64,000 nucleotides of DNA from Natrinema marinum. Its GTDB lineage: Archaea > Halobacteriota > Halobacteria > Halobacteriales > Natrialbaceae. Within the stretch, counting starts at the first letter, position 1, and each line of letters starts with the position of its first letter. The translations under genes and the position numbers were made by a program. Below are positions 36,152 through 45,149 of this stretch, piece after piece. The notes beneath the pieces were generated by a model. It ran no database searches. It worked only from the letters and a program-made list of their open reading frames with translations, and was not told the origin of the DNA. The stretch spans positions 930,001-994,000 of the forward strand of contig NZ_CP100763.1 in NCBI RefSeq assembly GCF_024296685.1. Direction: 5' to 3'.

Positions 36152-36164
36152 CCCTCCGACCCCA
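36152..36164 (+). other. attL: core repeat at the tRNA-Trp 3' end
   Basis: CCCTCCGACCCCA, the last 13 bases of tRNA-Trp. An exact copy lies at 50236-50248. Flanking bases differ on both sides, so 13 bp is the full identity; the SNJ2 core is of similar length (14 bp, from memory). Confidence 0.85.
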
Positions 36165-36548
36165 CTCTGACCTTAATTATACCTTAACCCTTCTGAGACT
36201 AAAGTCTCGTAGAAAACTCTCTTTTGCGGGGTGGTCGGCGTGACCGCTCCGAATCGGCTTCATCCGGATCTTCAACTTCTCGCGATCTCCCTCGAGGAGA
36301 ATCGGAGTCACTTGACCACTCTCTCCCTCCGGCGGTCACAATCGTGTAGCGGTCAGGTACCAGCATCGACTGAGCGCCGCGAGTGCCGGATGGGCAGATG
36401 CCCGGAACCCGCAACTCGCGACGCAACGCGACCTTTAGGAGCGTCCGTCGCAGTGAGGGAAAGCCCGGAATGCAGGGAGCGCAGCGCAGCGAGCGACCAG
36501 CCTCGTTCCGGCCAGGGAGCGGCGCGAGGGAGTTCTACTAAACGGATC
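36165..36548. other. left-end non-coding region of the provirus
   Basis: About 384 bp without a convincing gene. A 14-bp inverted repeat GAGACTAAAGTCTC (36195-36208) lies 30 bp inside attL and could be an integrase arm or accessory site. Around 36460-36530 a GC-rich segment with AGCGCAGCGCAGCGAGCG is flanked by CCGGAA and TTCCGG; it could fold and may belong to an origin. The reading frame that spans this region in the frame of the HNH gene looks non-coding before 36549. Confidence 0.45.
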
Positions 36549-36911
36549 GTGACTGATGGCGGTCAAGTTAGACGTGACTCTTCCTCTGTCTATCATTCTA
36601 GGGTCAGCCCGCCGTCTATTATCGAGACATCGAATGGCTATCGGTACGTTCGCTGTCGACGTGGTGGTAACGACGACACTGTTTACATCCACCAGCTCTG
36701 CGCTATTGCAGCAGGTGCTGATCCGCATGACGTGTTCGGTGATCAGTACGACGTTCATCACATCGTTCCCTCTGATTGGCTCGGTCCATTTGCTGAAACC
36801 GACAACGGGAAACCGTATCTAAACACGCCAGATACGGTTGTTCTCGTTCCTGTGTGGGAGCATCGACGAGGACATCTTGAGCAACTTAACGAGAAAGGTG
36901 ATTCGCAGTGA
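36549..36911 (+). CDS. HNH-endonuclease-like viral protein
   Basis: A 120-aa protein from a GTG start (VTDGGQVRRDSSS). The HNH pattern is seen as DVHHIVPSDWLG (paired His), Asn in LNTPDTVVLV and the last His in EHRRGHLEQL. Such proteins in viruses nick DNA for packaging, replication or homing. The start is uncertain because no strong signal marks it; the conserved part begins near residue 25. Its stop overlaps the next start as GTGA, and with the Rep gene it forms a tight three-gene row. Confidence 0.65.
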   Translation: MTDGGQVRRDSSSVYHSRVSPPSIIETSNGYRYVRCRRGGNDDTVYIHQLCAIAAGADPHDVFGDQYDVHHIVPSDWLGPFAETDNGKPYLNTPDTVVLVPVWEHRRGHLEQLNEKGDSQ

Positions 36912-37033
36912 ACGCGGTTTGCTCTCAGTGTCGTCGTGATCTTCACAGGCACGGCCGCTGCCTCCTCGATGAGCAGTACCTCCTGTACATCTGTCCCGTT
37001 GATCCCATACTCCCCGTCTCTGACGCTCAGTAG
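36908..37033 (+). CDS. 41-aa Cys-rich protein, probable zinc finger
   Basis: A 41-codon gene between the HNH and rep genes, overlapping the first by GTGA and ending one base before the rep ATG. The peptide has CSQC near the N-terminus, a second Cys in GRCLL and another in YICPVD, with two His between, enough for one zinc site. Position between HNH and Rep with no spacing argues that it is real and translated with them. Function unknown; a DNA-binding helper of replication is a guess. Confidence 0.5.
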   Translation: MNAVCSQCRRDLHRHGRCLLDEQYLLYICPVDPILPVSDAQ

Positions 37034-38971
37034 ATGGCAGCCCTGGCTGGCACGAGCCAGGGTTGTAACACATCGGGATTAGTACAACACCTGGCGGACT
37101 GCGGTTTGATGGCCTACGGTCAGCGCGATCCTGACGCGCTAACCGACCGTAACAGCGACCGCGTTCGAATTCTCAAGTTCCTCGCCCGCCATCCTGAAGG
37201 GATTTCCCAGACCGCGCTTTGTCATTACGTCCTCAAAGGTGTCGCTCCGAACGACTATAGCGGTCTTTATGACCTCTCTGGTGACGCTTACGAACGGCAC
37301 GATGAAGCTGCCCAGCGGTTCTACGGCGGCTCTGACTGGGTAGCTCTCGACGGCTCTGATGATGACTACCAGTTTCTCAATCGCTTTGTGAACGATCTCG
37401 AGGCTGAGACTGATTTGGTCCGTGTCGACGCGCTCGATCGAGACAACGAGCATGGTCGGTGGGTCACACCAACCCACCGGCTGCTTGACTTGATTTCAGC
37501 AGGCATAACTGAAACAGCTACCGAATCGAACGATCTGGTTTACGACCGTGAGTTTTGTCTGAATATCTTGAAATCGAGACGTAACGACCTTCTTACTCTT
37601 TCTGAGGCTCAGAAATCCACCCTTGCACGTTCTCTTCGTCGTTACATCCAACGCGTTCGCGACTACCGCCTGGCATTCGATGTTCATCTAGCAAATCGAT
37701 CGGGCCACGAAAAGCGCCGTATGATCAAACCGATGGCGACCCGTTTCTCTGACCGTGGACGCGTCGACCGAACGTTCGCGATGCTTCAAGATTCCCTCGA
37801 ATGGGGTTCCGAACATGCGGACACCGCTGTTTTCTGTACACTGACCACTGACCCACGAAAATTCGATAGCTTGTACGATGCTATTATGGCTATCAACGAA
37901 AACTTCCACGCGCTGAATCAGTGGCTCAAAACTGATCCATCGACAAAAGCGGATACTCGCCGCAAGGATGTCCGTGCGTGGCGTGGACCTGACGATGACG
38001 TTACCGGCCGTCCACGTAAAAAGCTCGAATATGTGAAGGTGCTCGAATTTACGTCAAAGGGTTACCCACACCTTCACGTCCTCTATTTTGATCCCCCCGT
38101 TCGCGATGTTGACGGAATGCCGTGGCTCTGCGATAAAGCCGAACTGTCCCATCAGTGGAACAAGGACACTGAGACGCGCACGGGCCAGGGCCGGATCGTC
38201 GATGCGTATCCGCTTGTGTTCCGTGACGATCTCGACGACCTCGAGGCCGAGTTCAACACTGACGAAGGCTTCGTGAGTTGGTATCGCTACGGTGATCACG
38301 ACCACTCTGAAGACTGGATCGACGATCGGGTCCGATTCCACCAGGAGGAAGGTCAGATCGATTTCGACGGTTCCGACGAAAATCCGATGCAGAAGACCGC
38401 AGGGTCCTATATTGGGAAGTATCTCTCGGAAACATACGCGCTATTGCTCGATCTCGATAGTCTCGATGATCCAGACTTCCAAGGATCGATCGAGACACCC
38501 GGAAAGTCGGCATGGTGGAAGCTCGCTCTCTACTGGTGTACTCAACGGCGGTTCTGGTCGCCCTCTAGAACGATCCGGCGAGATATCGAACTCGACCCCG
38601 ATCGCTCCGATATTCGTCGCGGCGTTGCTGACGTAACTCGTACATCGCTTCTTCATCACGCCGAACGATTTGACGACAGCCATGCACTCTATCCCGATCT
38701 CGATCGCGACCGCGCTGATGCTCTCCTCTACCGACTCGTTCGCGATCTCGTCGCTGAGCGTGAGCTCGAGGCGACTGAAGTCTCAACGAGTTCAACGACA
38801 CTCGCTCGAATCGAATATTTGGGCGCGTATCACTACGGGGATCTTCCAGCGTCCCCTGACCAACGTGTTAACTCGGACGCCCTTGAAACCGCAGTCCATG
38901 ACCCCAATGAACCCGTTGTCCTCGCATCGACTGGCGATCGTCCTCCTCCGACTGCTCAGGCATGGAGATAA
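37034..38971 (+). CDS. HUH-type replication initiation protein
   Basis: A 645-aa protein with the three motifs of rolling-circle endonucleases: FCTLTTDP (motif I, about residue 259), GYPHLHVLYFD with His346 and His348 (HUH motif), and SYIGKYLSE with Tyr459, Lys462 and Tyr463 (motif III). It would nick the origin, stay bound to the 5' end and restart replication of the viral circle. The N-terminal 250 residues include a winged-helix-like segment (LKFLARHPEGISQTALCHYV). It is much longer than bacterial plasmid Reps, as in haloarchaeal elements. The ATG follows the small Cys protein at once. Confidence 0.85.
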   Translation: MAALAGTSQGCNTSGLVQHLADCGLMAYGQRDPDALTDRNSDRVRILKFLARHPEGISQTALCHYVLKGVAPNDYSGLYDLSGDAYERHDEAAQRFYGGSDWVALDGSDDDYQFLNRFVNDLEAETDLVRVDALDRDNEHGRWVTPTHRLLDLISAGITETATESNDLVYDREFCLNILKSRRNDLLTLSEAQKSTLARSLRRYIQRVRDYRLAFDVHLANRSGHEKRRMIKPMATRFSDRGRVDRTFAMLQDSLEWGSEHADTAVFCTLTTDPRKFDSLYDAIMAINENFHALNQWLKTDPSTKADTRRKDVRAWRGPDDDVTGRPRKKLEYVKVLEFTSKGYPHLHVLYFDPPVRDVDGMPWLCDKAELSHQWNKDTETRTGQGRIVDAYPLVFRDDLDDLEAEFNTDEGFVSWYRYGDHDHSEDWIDDRVRFHQEEGQIDFDGSDENPMQKTAGSYIGKYLSETYALLLDLDSLDDPDFQGSIETPGKSAWWKLALYWCTQRRFWSPSRTIRRDIELDPDRSDIRRGVADVTRTSLLHHAERFDDSHALYPDLDRDRADALLYRLVRDLVAERELEATEVSTSSTTLARIEYLGAYHYGDLPASPDQRVNSDALETAVHDPNEPVVLASTGDRPPPTAQAWR

Positions 38972-39104
38972 TGTTTGGCTGATGCAGAGCAACAGCTTTG
39001 TTCAGCATTTGTTCCTACCCAGTCATGAAATATCCGTATAGTGCCCACAGTCGAATATATTTTATAGAATAACCAACAACTGCCATATAGGCTAAAATTC
39101 TGTT

Positions 39105-39557
39105 ATGTCCTTAGAGAGAGCTGTACATGAGGTATTTTGGACTATGACCGTAACTAAGAAAATTCGGGAATGGCATCCAGATATGTTTCCTTATTCTCTG
39201 AATGAGAGTGATAACTACTCTGCTAAGGATAAAGTGATCCATGTTATATACCGGATCTGGGAATATACTGCTAAGAAGATATTATGGCAAGCCGGGAACC
39301 TCTCTCTACTAGTTAATTTGTTTTCATACCTCGTATCGGTCTTAATCATATCTGGAGTTCTGTCTATTGATGTAGTTCTGAACCCGATCGCGTGGGGGGT
39401 ACTTATTGGACTGATTGGCACTACAATTTCTTCATTTTTGTCTAACTTACAAACATTAGTACATTCTCGAACAATTGCGCATGATGCTGCCCAAGACCAG
39501 ATAGAGGAGTGGGAAGATAGGCGTGATAGGAGAACTAGGAGACAGGTACTCAAATAA
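39105..39557 (+). CDS. AT-rich accessory membrane protein
   Basis: A 150-aa protein with two hydrophobic segments (about 68-90 and 95-115) and a charged, Arg-rich C-terminal coil (EEWEDRRDRRTRRQVLK). Base composition is clearly AT-richer than the virion genes, and it is flanked by AT-rich spacers (38972-39104 with ATATATTTTATAG). No family recognised. Such genes between modules of a provirus are often host-interaction cargo (inference). Confidence 0.6.
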   Translation: MSLERAVHEVFWTMTVTKKIREWHPDMFPYSLNESDNYSAKDKVIHVIYRIWEYTAKKILWQAGNLSLLVNLFSYLVSVLIISGVLSIDVVLNPIAWGVLIGLIGTTISSFLSNLQTLVHSRTIAHDAAQDQIEEWEDRRDRRTRRQVLK

Positions 39558-39752
39558 GTACACCAGTGGAAAAGAATGTAACAATCCTACATCCATGGAA
39601 TGTATAGATTGGAATGATTTGGTCATTCTTAGATCGCCTAATGGCCTGACGTAACGGCGACGTACCGCTGTCCTAGTTATTATCATCTGCATCTGAATGC
39701 TGAATGTTCAGTTTCAGAGGGTGCTGCCCGATAATGGACTGAATGAGTGACC

Positions 39753-40118
39753 ATGGCAACGGATAACGCATCTGGCTTTCAGACGGCAGACGCACCGGGC
39801 GGAAACTACGACGACGACAACGCGGAGTGGCAGGAACTCCCCGACGAAGGAGAGGTCATTCAGGGCATCATTCTGAACCTCGCCGAGAACAGCGGTCAGT
39901 TCGACCAGCTGCGCGTCCGCTACAAAAGCACTCACGGTTCCGACGAGGGCGACATCCGCCTCGTTCATTTCAACCGGACGCTTGAGGACCGCGTTCACGC
40001 GAACGACATCCAAGAGGGCCACGAGTTCCGCCTCGAGGGCACTGGGACGTACACCTGGGAAGACGACGACGGCAACGAGCGCGAAGGTACTGAGCGTACG
40101 CTCCAGTTCCGCGAATAG
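39753..40118 (+). CDS. small acidic viral protein upstream of the membrane protein gene
   Basis: A 121-aa soluble acidic protein (MATDNASGFQTADAPGGNYD). It stands first in the high-GC virion block, 33 bp before the four-helix membrane protein. The strand pattern (GEVIQGIILNLAEN, QLRVRYKST, EGHEFRLEGTGTYTW) suggests a small beta-barrel such as an OB-fold, so single-strand DNA binding is possible. An in-frame GTG two codons before 39753 is an alternative start. Confidence 0.7.
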   Translation: MATDNASGFQTADAPGGNYDDDNAEWQELPDEGEVIQGIILNLAENSGQFDQLRVRYKSTHGSDEGDIRLVHFNRTLEDRVHANDIQEGHEFRLEGTGTYTWEDDDGNEREGTERTLQFRE

Positions 40119-40151
40119 TCCGCCGACTAACAGCGACCTTTCATCAACACA

Positions 40152-40547
40152 ATGGCAACTCGAAACGCAAGCCTGAGCGGTATCATGAACGACTATTCGC
40201 AACTACGCGCGGTCCCGGCGTTACTGGGAATGCTCTTCAGCATCTTCGGTCTCTACCAGTTCGGTGCGTTCTCCACGCTGACTATCGCGTGGTTCGACTA
40301 CACCATCCAGACGACGCACGTCATGCTCGGCTCGCTCGCGATCTTCGCGGTCGCGTTCATGTCGAGCGAGACGAAGAGTTTCGAACACTACGACGAGTGG
40401 GAACAGGCGATGATCGCTGCCAGCCCCGTACTGATCGTGGGCTACGAGCATATCTCGTTCATCACCGATCTGGTCAATACCAGTACGTGGACGCAGATTC
40501 TCGCGTTCCTGATCGTCGCCGGTGGCTACGGCGTCGCCATGCGGTGA
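40152..40547 (+). CDS. four-helix virion membrane protein, pleolipovirus VP3-like
   Basis: A 131-aa protein with four hydrophobic segments (about residues 18-36, 42-62, 84-102 and 110-129). It has the size, helix number and place (just before the spike genes) of the internal membrane protein of pleolipoviruses, which lies under the lipid envelope. Its stop overlaps the next start as GTGA. Assignment is by position and topology. Confidence 0.7.
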   Translation: MATRNASLSGIMNDYSQLRAVPALLGMLFSIFGLYQFGAFSTLTIAWFDYTIQTTHVMLGSLAIFAVAFMSSETKSFEHYDEWEQAMIAASPVLIVGYEHISFITDLVNTSTWTQILAFLIVAGGYGVAMR

Positions 40548-41062
40548 TCACAGTGGCTCGAAAACTCGCACTGCTGATGGCCGTTCTCTTCACGGTCGCG
40601 ATCGTCGGTGTTGGGGTCGCCCTCGTTGGGAACGCTGCCGCTGCGGAGCTCGCCAACGAAACGGCGACCTTCGGCGACTCGAACGACACAGTGGCCGTTG
40701 ATCTGAGCTGGAACAGCTCAATCTCTGACGCCCAGAACACGACGGCGGATATCGTGTTCTACAACGCGACGGAGTATCAGAACGACTCGTCGACGGCGAC
40801 GGTCGTTCACTCCGAGACGGTTACATCGGACCCTGGCAACACCACCACACACAACTACACGACGGCCGACGTGAGTGCGCTCGAGGTCAACACCGAGTAC
40901 GTGGTCGCAGTCGAAGGTACTGACTCCGACCTCGACGATGTGGCGATCTCGACGCTGGGGAGTTCGGGCAGCGGCTTCTTCGCCGGCTCTAGCGGGGGCG
41001 CGAAGTTAGCCGGTGCCGGGCTGCTCATCGCGGCGGCCGCGCTGATGCTCCGAGAGGACTGA
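40544..41062 (+). CDS. small surface protein with signal peptide and C-terminal anchor
   Basis: A 172-aa protein. The GTG at 40544 overlaps the previous stop; the N-terminus VARKLALLMAVLFTVAIV is a signal peptide with an Ala cleavage region (AAAAELANE). The middle is Asn/Thr-rich with many possible N-glycosylation sites (NETATF, NSSIS, NTTAD) and looks like one Ig-like beta domain. It ends with a Ser/Gly linker, one hydrophobic helix and RED. This is the plan of a pleolipovirus spike but much smaller; some betapleolipoviruses carry two surface proteins. A GTG at 40553 is the other start. Confidence 0.65.
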   Translation: MITVARKLALLMAVLFTVAIVGVGVALVGNAAAAELANETATFGDSNDTVAVDLSWNSSISDAQNTTADIVFYNATEYQNDSSTATVVHSETVTSDPGNTTTHNYTTADVSALEVNTEYVVAVEGTDSDLDDVAISTLGSSGSGFFAGSSGGAKLAGAGLLIAAAALMLRED

Positions 41063-41063
41063 C

Positions 41064-42662
41064 ATGCCTGCGAAAACTCCAGAGAACGGTACGCAGGCTG
41101 ACGCTGATCACGCTCGCTCCCTAGTGCAACGACTCGGTTCCGTGGCGATCGCGCTGCTTTTGGTGATGTCGCTGCTCACTGGTGCTGCGCAACCGGCGGC
41201 GGCTGCTGAAACCGGCAACTGTACGAATCTCGACGACTTCGTGATGTTCATCACGGCAGGGCTCGTTAACGCTGATTCCTGCTCACGTGCGGCCTACGTT
41301 GAACACACGATTCAGGAGATGGAGGAGTCTGACGCAAACCAAACGAAGGTAGACATATACACAGCTGCCTCCGGACAGGCTGCCGGCTTCGACGCATGGG
41401 CGGCTCCGTTCGAGAACTACCTGAACGACACGGAGAGCACTGCGTGGATGAAGCAAGAGGCTGCCGTTGCTGAGGCGTACGAGAACGGCTCGACAAAGGC
41501 GACTGCTAAGGCCGACGCTCGTGAAGCGATTCGAGATTACTATTCCATCAAGGCGGTCAACCTGTACGAACAGTGGAACCAAACGCTGGTCCAAACCAAG
41601 ACGCTGCGCGACCAAGCGGCGATGGAAGAAGGGATCTCGGCGAGCTACGTGTTTCTCGATGAGACATCCGGTTCCGGTGGCACGCCCGTTTATAACGGGA
41701 TTGACACTGAGTCTGTCACGCTCCCGAACGGCACCACGGTAGACGTGAAAGCCCTCAACGTGAGTTGGGGCAGTGATGCTTACGAAGCGGAATACGGCAC
41801 GTACACGCTGATCACGCCGACCGATCTCGATAGCACATCCGGCGAGTTCAAAGACCCTACGGATGGCGGAATCTATTACAGTGGGTACGGCGATTTCGGT
41901 GCGACAATCTACGGCATGAGGGTTGACGTGCCTGACGACACGTATAACACGTCTGACCAGATCAAAATTCTCGACTTCTCACGGTTCGCCCCGAAACACT
42001 ACCGTATCAATGATATGAGTAGTGGCCTCTCGACCGAGGCTTCAAACTTCGTGGAAACGACGTATTCGGACTTCGATAACGGCACGATCAACGCATCTGA
42101 CGTGATCTCGTCGCACACCGCTATGTTCGAGTACGGTGTCCGGTCGCCTAACGAGACCGAAGGTCTCTGGCGGTCGACAGCGGCACTCGCCATGATGGGA
42201 TACGATATGCCGAATCTGAACACGTCTGGTACGATGGCTGTCGACTATCAGGGTTCGTCGTACACCGGTATCGTGATGGCGCGGAACGCGCCAAACAGTA
42301 CGTGGTCGGCAGGGACGACCTACGACCCGTCGGCTATCGACGGCCCTGTGTTCATGCTGACGACGGACGGGAAGAAGATCGACTTCTCCAACTCGTTCAC
42401 CATTACCAGTATGACGGCTAAGGACGGCTCTAACCTACAGTCGACACAAACCACCAAGTACGTCTACAAAACGGCCAACACGTCTGAGATGCTGGCGCTG
42501 CAGGCCGACCTTATCGAACTCCGGCAGGAGATCGAAGCTCGTGAACCTGATGGCTCATCAAGTAGTAGCGGCGGGCCGTTGTTCGGTGGCTTTGGCACCT
42601 TCGGCCCTGTGGGTCTGCTTGCAGCCGCTGCTGCCGGGCTGATGCTCCTCGACAACCGGTAA
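41064..42662 (+). CDS. major spike protein, pleolipovirus VP4-like
   Basis: A 532-aa envelope protein. After a cytoplasmic stretch, a hydrophobic signal segment (VAIALLLVMSLLTGAAQPAAAA) is followed by a helical domain (residues about 50-190), then a beta-rich domain, a coiled coil near LALQADLIELRQEIEA, a Ser/Gly linker and a C-terminal membrane anchor (PVGLLAAAAAGLMLLDNR). Size, signal and anchor fit the receptor-binding/fusion spike of the Pleolipoviridae. It follows the small surface protein with one base between and leads the rest of the block. Confidence 0.75.
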   Translation: MPAKTPENGTQADADHARSLVQRLGSVAIALLLVMSLLTGAAQPAAAAETGNCTNLDDFVMFITAGLVNADSCSRAAYVEHTIQEMEESDANQTKVDIYTAASGQAAGFDAWAAPFENYLNDTESTAWMKQEAAVAEAYENGSTKATAKADAREAIRDYYSIKAVNLYEQWNQTLVQTKTLRDQAAMEEGISASYVFLDETSGSGGTPVYNGIDTESVTLPNGTTVDVKALNVSWGSDAYEAEYGTYTLITPTDLDSTSGEFKDPTDGGIYYSGYGDFGATIYGMRVDVPDDTYNTSDQIKILDFSRFAPKHYRINDMSSGLSTEASNFVETTYSDFDNGTINASDVISSHTAMFEYGVRSPNETEGLWRSTAALAMMGYDMPNLNTSGTMAVDYQGSSYTGIVMARNAPNSTWSAGTTYDPSAIDGPVFMLTTDGKKIDFSNSFTITSMTAKDGSNLQSTQTTKYVYKTANTSEMLALQADLIELRQEIEAREPDGSSSSSGGPLFGGFGTFGPVGLLAAAAAGLMLLDNR

Positions 42663-42669
42663 CAAAACC

Positions 42670-43233
42670 ATGATTCGCACAATTTCTTTCGCGCTCCTGC
42701 TGGTAGCGGCCGCGCTGATCGCGCCGATCGGCATGGTCGCAGCGCAGGCAGCGAACGAGAGTCCGAACGAAACTGCAGGTGGTACCGTATCAAAAGACCC
42801 GGGAGAGAGCGGTCGGCTCTACATCGACGGTGAGGCGTACGTCGAAGAGTGGTCGTACGACGGCGGGACCTACCATGTCACGCTGAACGCGACCTCGAGC
42901 ACGACTGTTTACCTATTCCCCCCGATGAAGACTGGTGAGTCGGATCAGGGCAATGGCGAGAGTCGAGCCATCGATCTCGACGGAGACTCGCCACGGCAAG
43001 TCTCGATCGAGGGCGGCGACCAGCTCGTCATCATCACCGAGGACTTCTTCGAGACGAGCGGGAACCCGTACGTCGTGCTTGACGGCCCTGATCCGCTGAT
43101 CGGTGGCCCGTGGACGGCGAACGACGCTCGTCTGTCGGCTGCTGGCGCGTTCACGGCGGCTGTGTTCGTCATTGCTTGGAAGATCCTCAAGCAACTCACT
43201 GGCATTGCGAGAGAGCCGGAGCGGGTAGCATGA
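42670..43233 (+). CDS. membrane protein with signal peptide, conserved pleolipovirus ORF
   Basis: A 187-aa protein: signal peptide (MIRTISFALLLVAAALIAPI), an exposed beta domain, and a C-terminal hydrophobic helix (about 155-175) ending in a short basic tail. It sits between spike and NTPase where pleolipoviruses keep conserved genes of unknown role. The stop overlaps the next start as ATGA. Confidence 0.65.
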   Translation: MIRTISFALLLVAAALIAPIGMVAAQAANESPNETAGGTVSKDPGESGRLYIDGEAYVEEWSYDGGTYHVTLNATSSTTVYLFPPMKTGESDQGNGESRAIDLDGDSPRQVSIEGGDQLVIITEDFFETSGNPYVVLDGPDPLIGGPWTANDARLSAAGAFTAAVFVIAWKILKQLTGIAREPERVA

Positions 43234-44105
43234 GCGGTCAAAGTACATCTTCGCCCGGATCTCCCAGCCAGGTTCCGACGACGGATCCAACTCGGCGTTC
43301 GATGGTGCTCGAGTGGCTGTTCCAAAACGGGTTCAAGCTAATGGCACTCGGCTGCCTGATCGCAGCCGCTGCGTTGATGCTCGGATGGGTGCCAGACATT
43401 GGCCGAGAGTTCAAAGTCTTCGGACTCGCGCTGCTCGTCTGTCTGTTCCCCGCGTCGATCGTGGGCGATCGGCTGACCAACTGGGTACCGGAACCCGTCT
43501 CGATCTGGCTCGTCGACGTAGACGCACGGATCACGGACGGGGCGATCTACCGCTTCCCCGCCGAGGACTTCAGCGATCTCGAGGTCACCGACGGCGAACT
43601 CGAACAGTGGGGTCCGATCCTCTTCGCCGGAACGAACGTCGATCTCGAAGCGATGACCGTCGAAGGTACCTGGCGCGGTACGCTGACCGATCGCGAGCTC
43701 GTCGCGTCGCTCCAGAAAGTCTACGAGTGCAGGAATCTGCTCGAGGAAGACGCACAGCGAGCGTTCGCTTACGAGAACAACCTGTGGTCGATCGTCAGAA
43801 TCGCGGCCAAAGACGCCGTTGCGTCGGTCGTCTCGACGTTCGAGAAAGGATCGCTCCCCGACGAAGGGGACGGTCTCGATCACGCAGTGAACGACGCCCT
43901 GGACCAGTTCGGCCTTGAGCGACGGTACAGCGGTGACGCAGACGCACTCGAAAAGTTAGATGTCGACTTGGACGAACTCGGTGATGTCCTCGAGGCGGCT
44001 GACGTGGACGTCGACGATCTCGACGACCAGGGGGAACCGAGCGGTGAACAGAACGAGCGGCAGTCCGGCGGTGGACTTCCCGCACTGACAGCTGACGATG
44101 ACTGA
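43230..44105 (+). CDS. membrane protein with acidic cytoplasmic tail, conserved pleolipovirus ORF
   Basis: A 291-aa protein with two hydrophobic segments near the N-terminus (about 33-51 and 60-80) and a long soluble domain with an acidic end (DVDVDDLDDQGEPSG). No signal peptide. The ATG at 43230 overlaps the upstream stop; its own last 8 bp overlap the NTPase start. Translational coupling on both sides suggests the four products work together in virion assembly or release. Confidence 0.65.
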   Translation: MSGQSTSSPGSPSQVPTTDPTRRSMVLEWLFQNGFKLMALGCLIAAAALMLGWVPDIGREFKVFGLALLVCLFPASIVGDRLTNWVPEPVSIWLVDVDARITDGAIYRFPAEDFSDLEVTDGELEQWGPILFAGTNVDLEAMTVEGTWRGTLTDRELVASLQKVYECRNLLEEDAQRAFAYENNLWSIVRIAAKDAVASVVSTFEKGSLPDEGDGLDHAVNDALDQFGLERRYSGDADALEKLDVDLDELGDVLEAADVDVDDLDDQGEPSGEQNERQSGGGLPALTADDD

Positions 44106-45096
44106 TACCGACGAAAAACTCCTGACGCTGGCGAAGCTTCGCGAACAGATCACAGGCGACCTCGAGGGCGACGATCGGATCAAGTCCCACGCCGGGATCG
44201 TCGCGAGCGATCGCGATCGCCGGTCTCTCAACTTCGTCGACGACGTGGTTTCTGAGCGTGGCGATCTCGACGCGACTGCGTTCGCTGACACCGATCTCGG
44301 CGACGTTCTCTATCCGAACTTCCTCACGGACGCTGCGTCTCGAGCGGTTGACACTGGTGATGCCTCGCTCGCGAGCTACCTCGTCGGTGTGACCGAACAG
44401 GAGTTCGACGGCTCGAACATGACCGTCGCGCTGCGGCTCCTCGAGGAACTCCACAACAACGGTGCGCCCGCGTTCGTGGCCGGAGCCGGTAACCCGGAAA
44501 CGGGAAAGACGAACACCATGTATAAACTCGTCGAGTTGACCGATCGTGCGTTCAAGCTGATTGAAGAGTTCCCCGACGAACTCATGGTGATCTCCAACTC
44601 CCGTTCGTGGGAGCGAACCGATAAGGTCTGTACGTCAGCTCACGATCTCGCGGTCACCTGTCTCCGCCATCGATCGACGCCGAAGTTCATCGTCATCGAC
44701 GAGTCGTCGACGCACTTCGACGCGCGCACGTACAGTTACGAGGTTGCGAACCAGTGGACGCCGCTGGCGAAGCGCTTCGCGAAGATCGGCGTCTATGCCT
44801 GCGGTAACATCTTTCATTCTGGTCGGGACTATCATCCGGAAGGGAAGCGCCTTACTACGCTTGCGTTTTGGAAGGACGAAAAGACCGAAGCCGAATTCTT
44901 TCAGGAGTGGGGAGCTGATGCCGACCGGCCGTCCGAACCGTTATTCCCAGATCTGGTTCAGAATTTTGAGAAGTACGACGGTTACGATCCAAGTGACTCA
45001 GCACCATGGGCGTGGAATCTCGAACCAGGACTCTTTCAGGAGGATAAGAATTGGCAGGAACTTCTCGATGTCCTTGAGGATCCTCGGGGGGATTGA
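44098..45096 (+). CDS. P-loop NTPase, pleolipovirus VP8-like
   Basis: A 332-aa putative ATPase with Walker A GNPETGKT (residues 131-138) and Walker B in KFIVIDESS (Asp-Glu). This gene is the most conserved landmark of pleolipovirus genomes and lies last in the virion block. It may power genome or membrane handling during assembly; the role is not established. It closes the high-GC part of the element; AT-rich genes follow. Confidence 0.8.
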   Translation: MTDTDEKLLTLAKLREQITGDLEGDDRIKSHAGIVASDRDRRSLNFVDDVVSERGDLDATAFADTDLGDVLYPNFLTDAASRAVDTGDASLASYLVGVTEQEFDGSNMTVALRLLEELHNNGAPAFVAGAGNPETGKTNTMYKLVELTDRAFKLIEEFPDELMVISNSRSWERTDKVCTSAHDLAVTCLRHRSTPKFIVIDESSTHFDARTYSYEVANQWTPLAKRFAKIGVYACGNIFHSGRDYHPEGKRLTTLAFWKDEKTEAEFFQEWGADADRPSEPLFPDLVQNFEKYDGYDPSDSAPWAWNLEPGLFQEDKNWQELLDVLEDPRGD

Positions 45097-45149
45097 TGTC
45101 TCTGAAACTCTGAATTCAAGTAGGCGTAAATACATACGTTGATTTGTCC

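Larger units (their letters stand above)
35990..36164 (+). tRNA. tRNA-Trp (CCA) with intron
   Basis: The 7-bp acceptor stem pairs GGGGTCG (35990-35996) with CGACCCC (36157-36163), followed by discriminator A; the anticodon loop CTCCAGA (36022-36028) has CCA at 36024-36026, and the T-arm is GGGGGTTCAAATCCCTC. The exon is split after base 37; the intron spans about 36028-36128. Haloarchaeal tRNA-Trp genes carry this intron, cut by the tRNA endonuclease at a bulge-helix-bulge. The 3' end is also the left attachment site of the integrated virus and is kept intact by the insertion. Confidence 0.95.

Noticed and set aside
36231..36548. N-terminal extension of the HNH gene to 36231
   Set aside because: This part is Arg/Ser-rich without hydrophobic pattern and covers a GC-rich, possibly structured non-coding region; conserved residues begin after 36549.
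39456..39692. 78-aa minus-strand frame
   Set aside because: It overlaps the end of the 150-aa membrane protein gene and has no promoter or domain; likely chance in AT-rich DNA.
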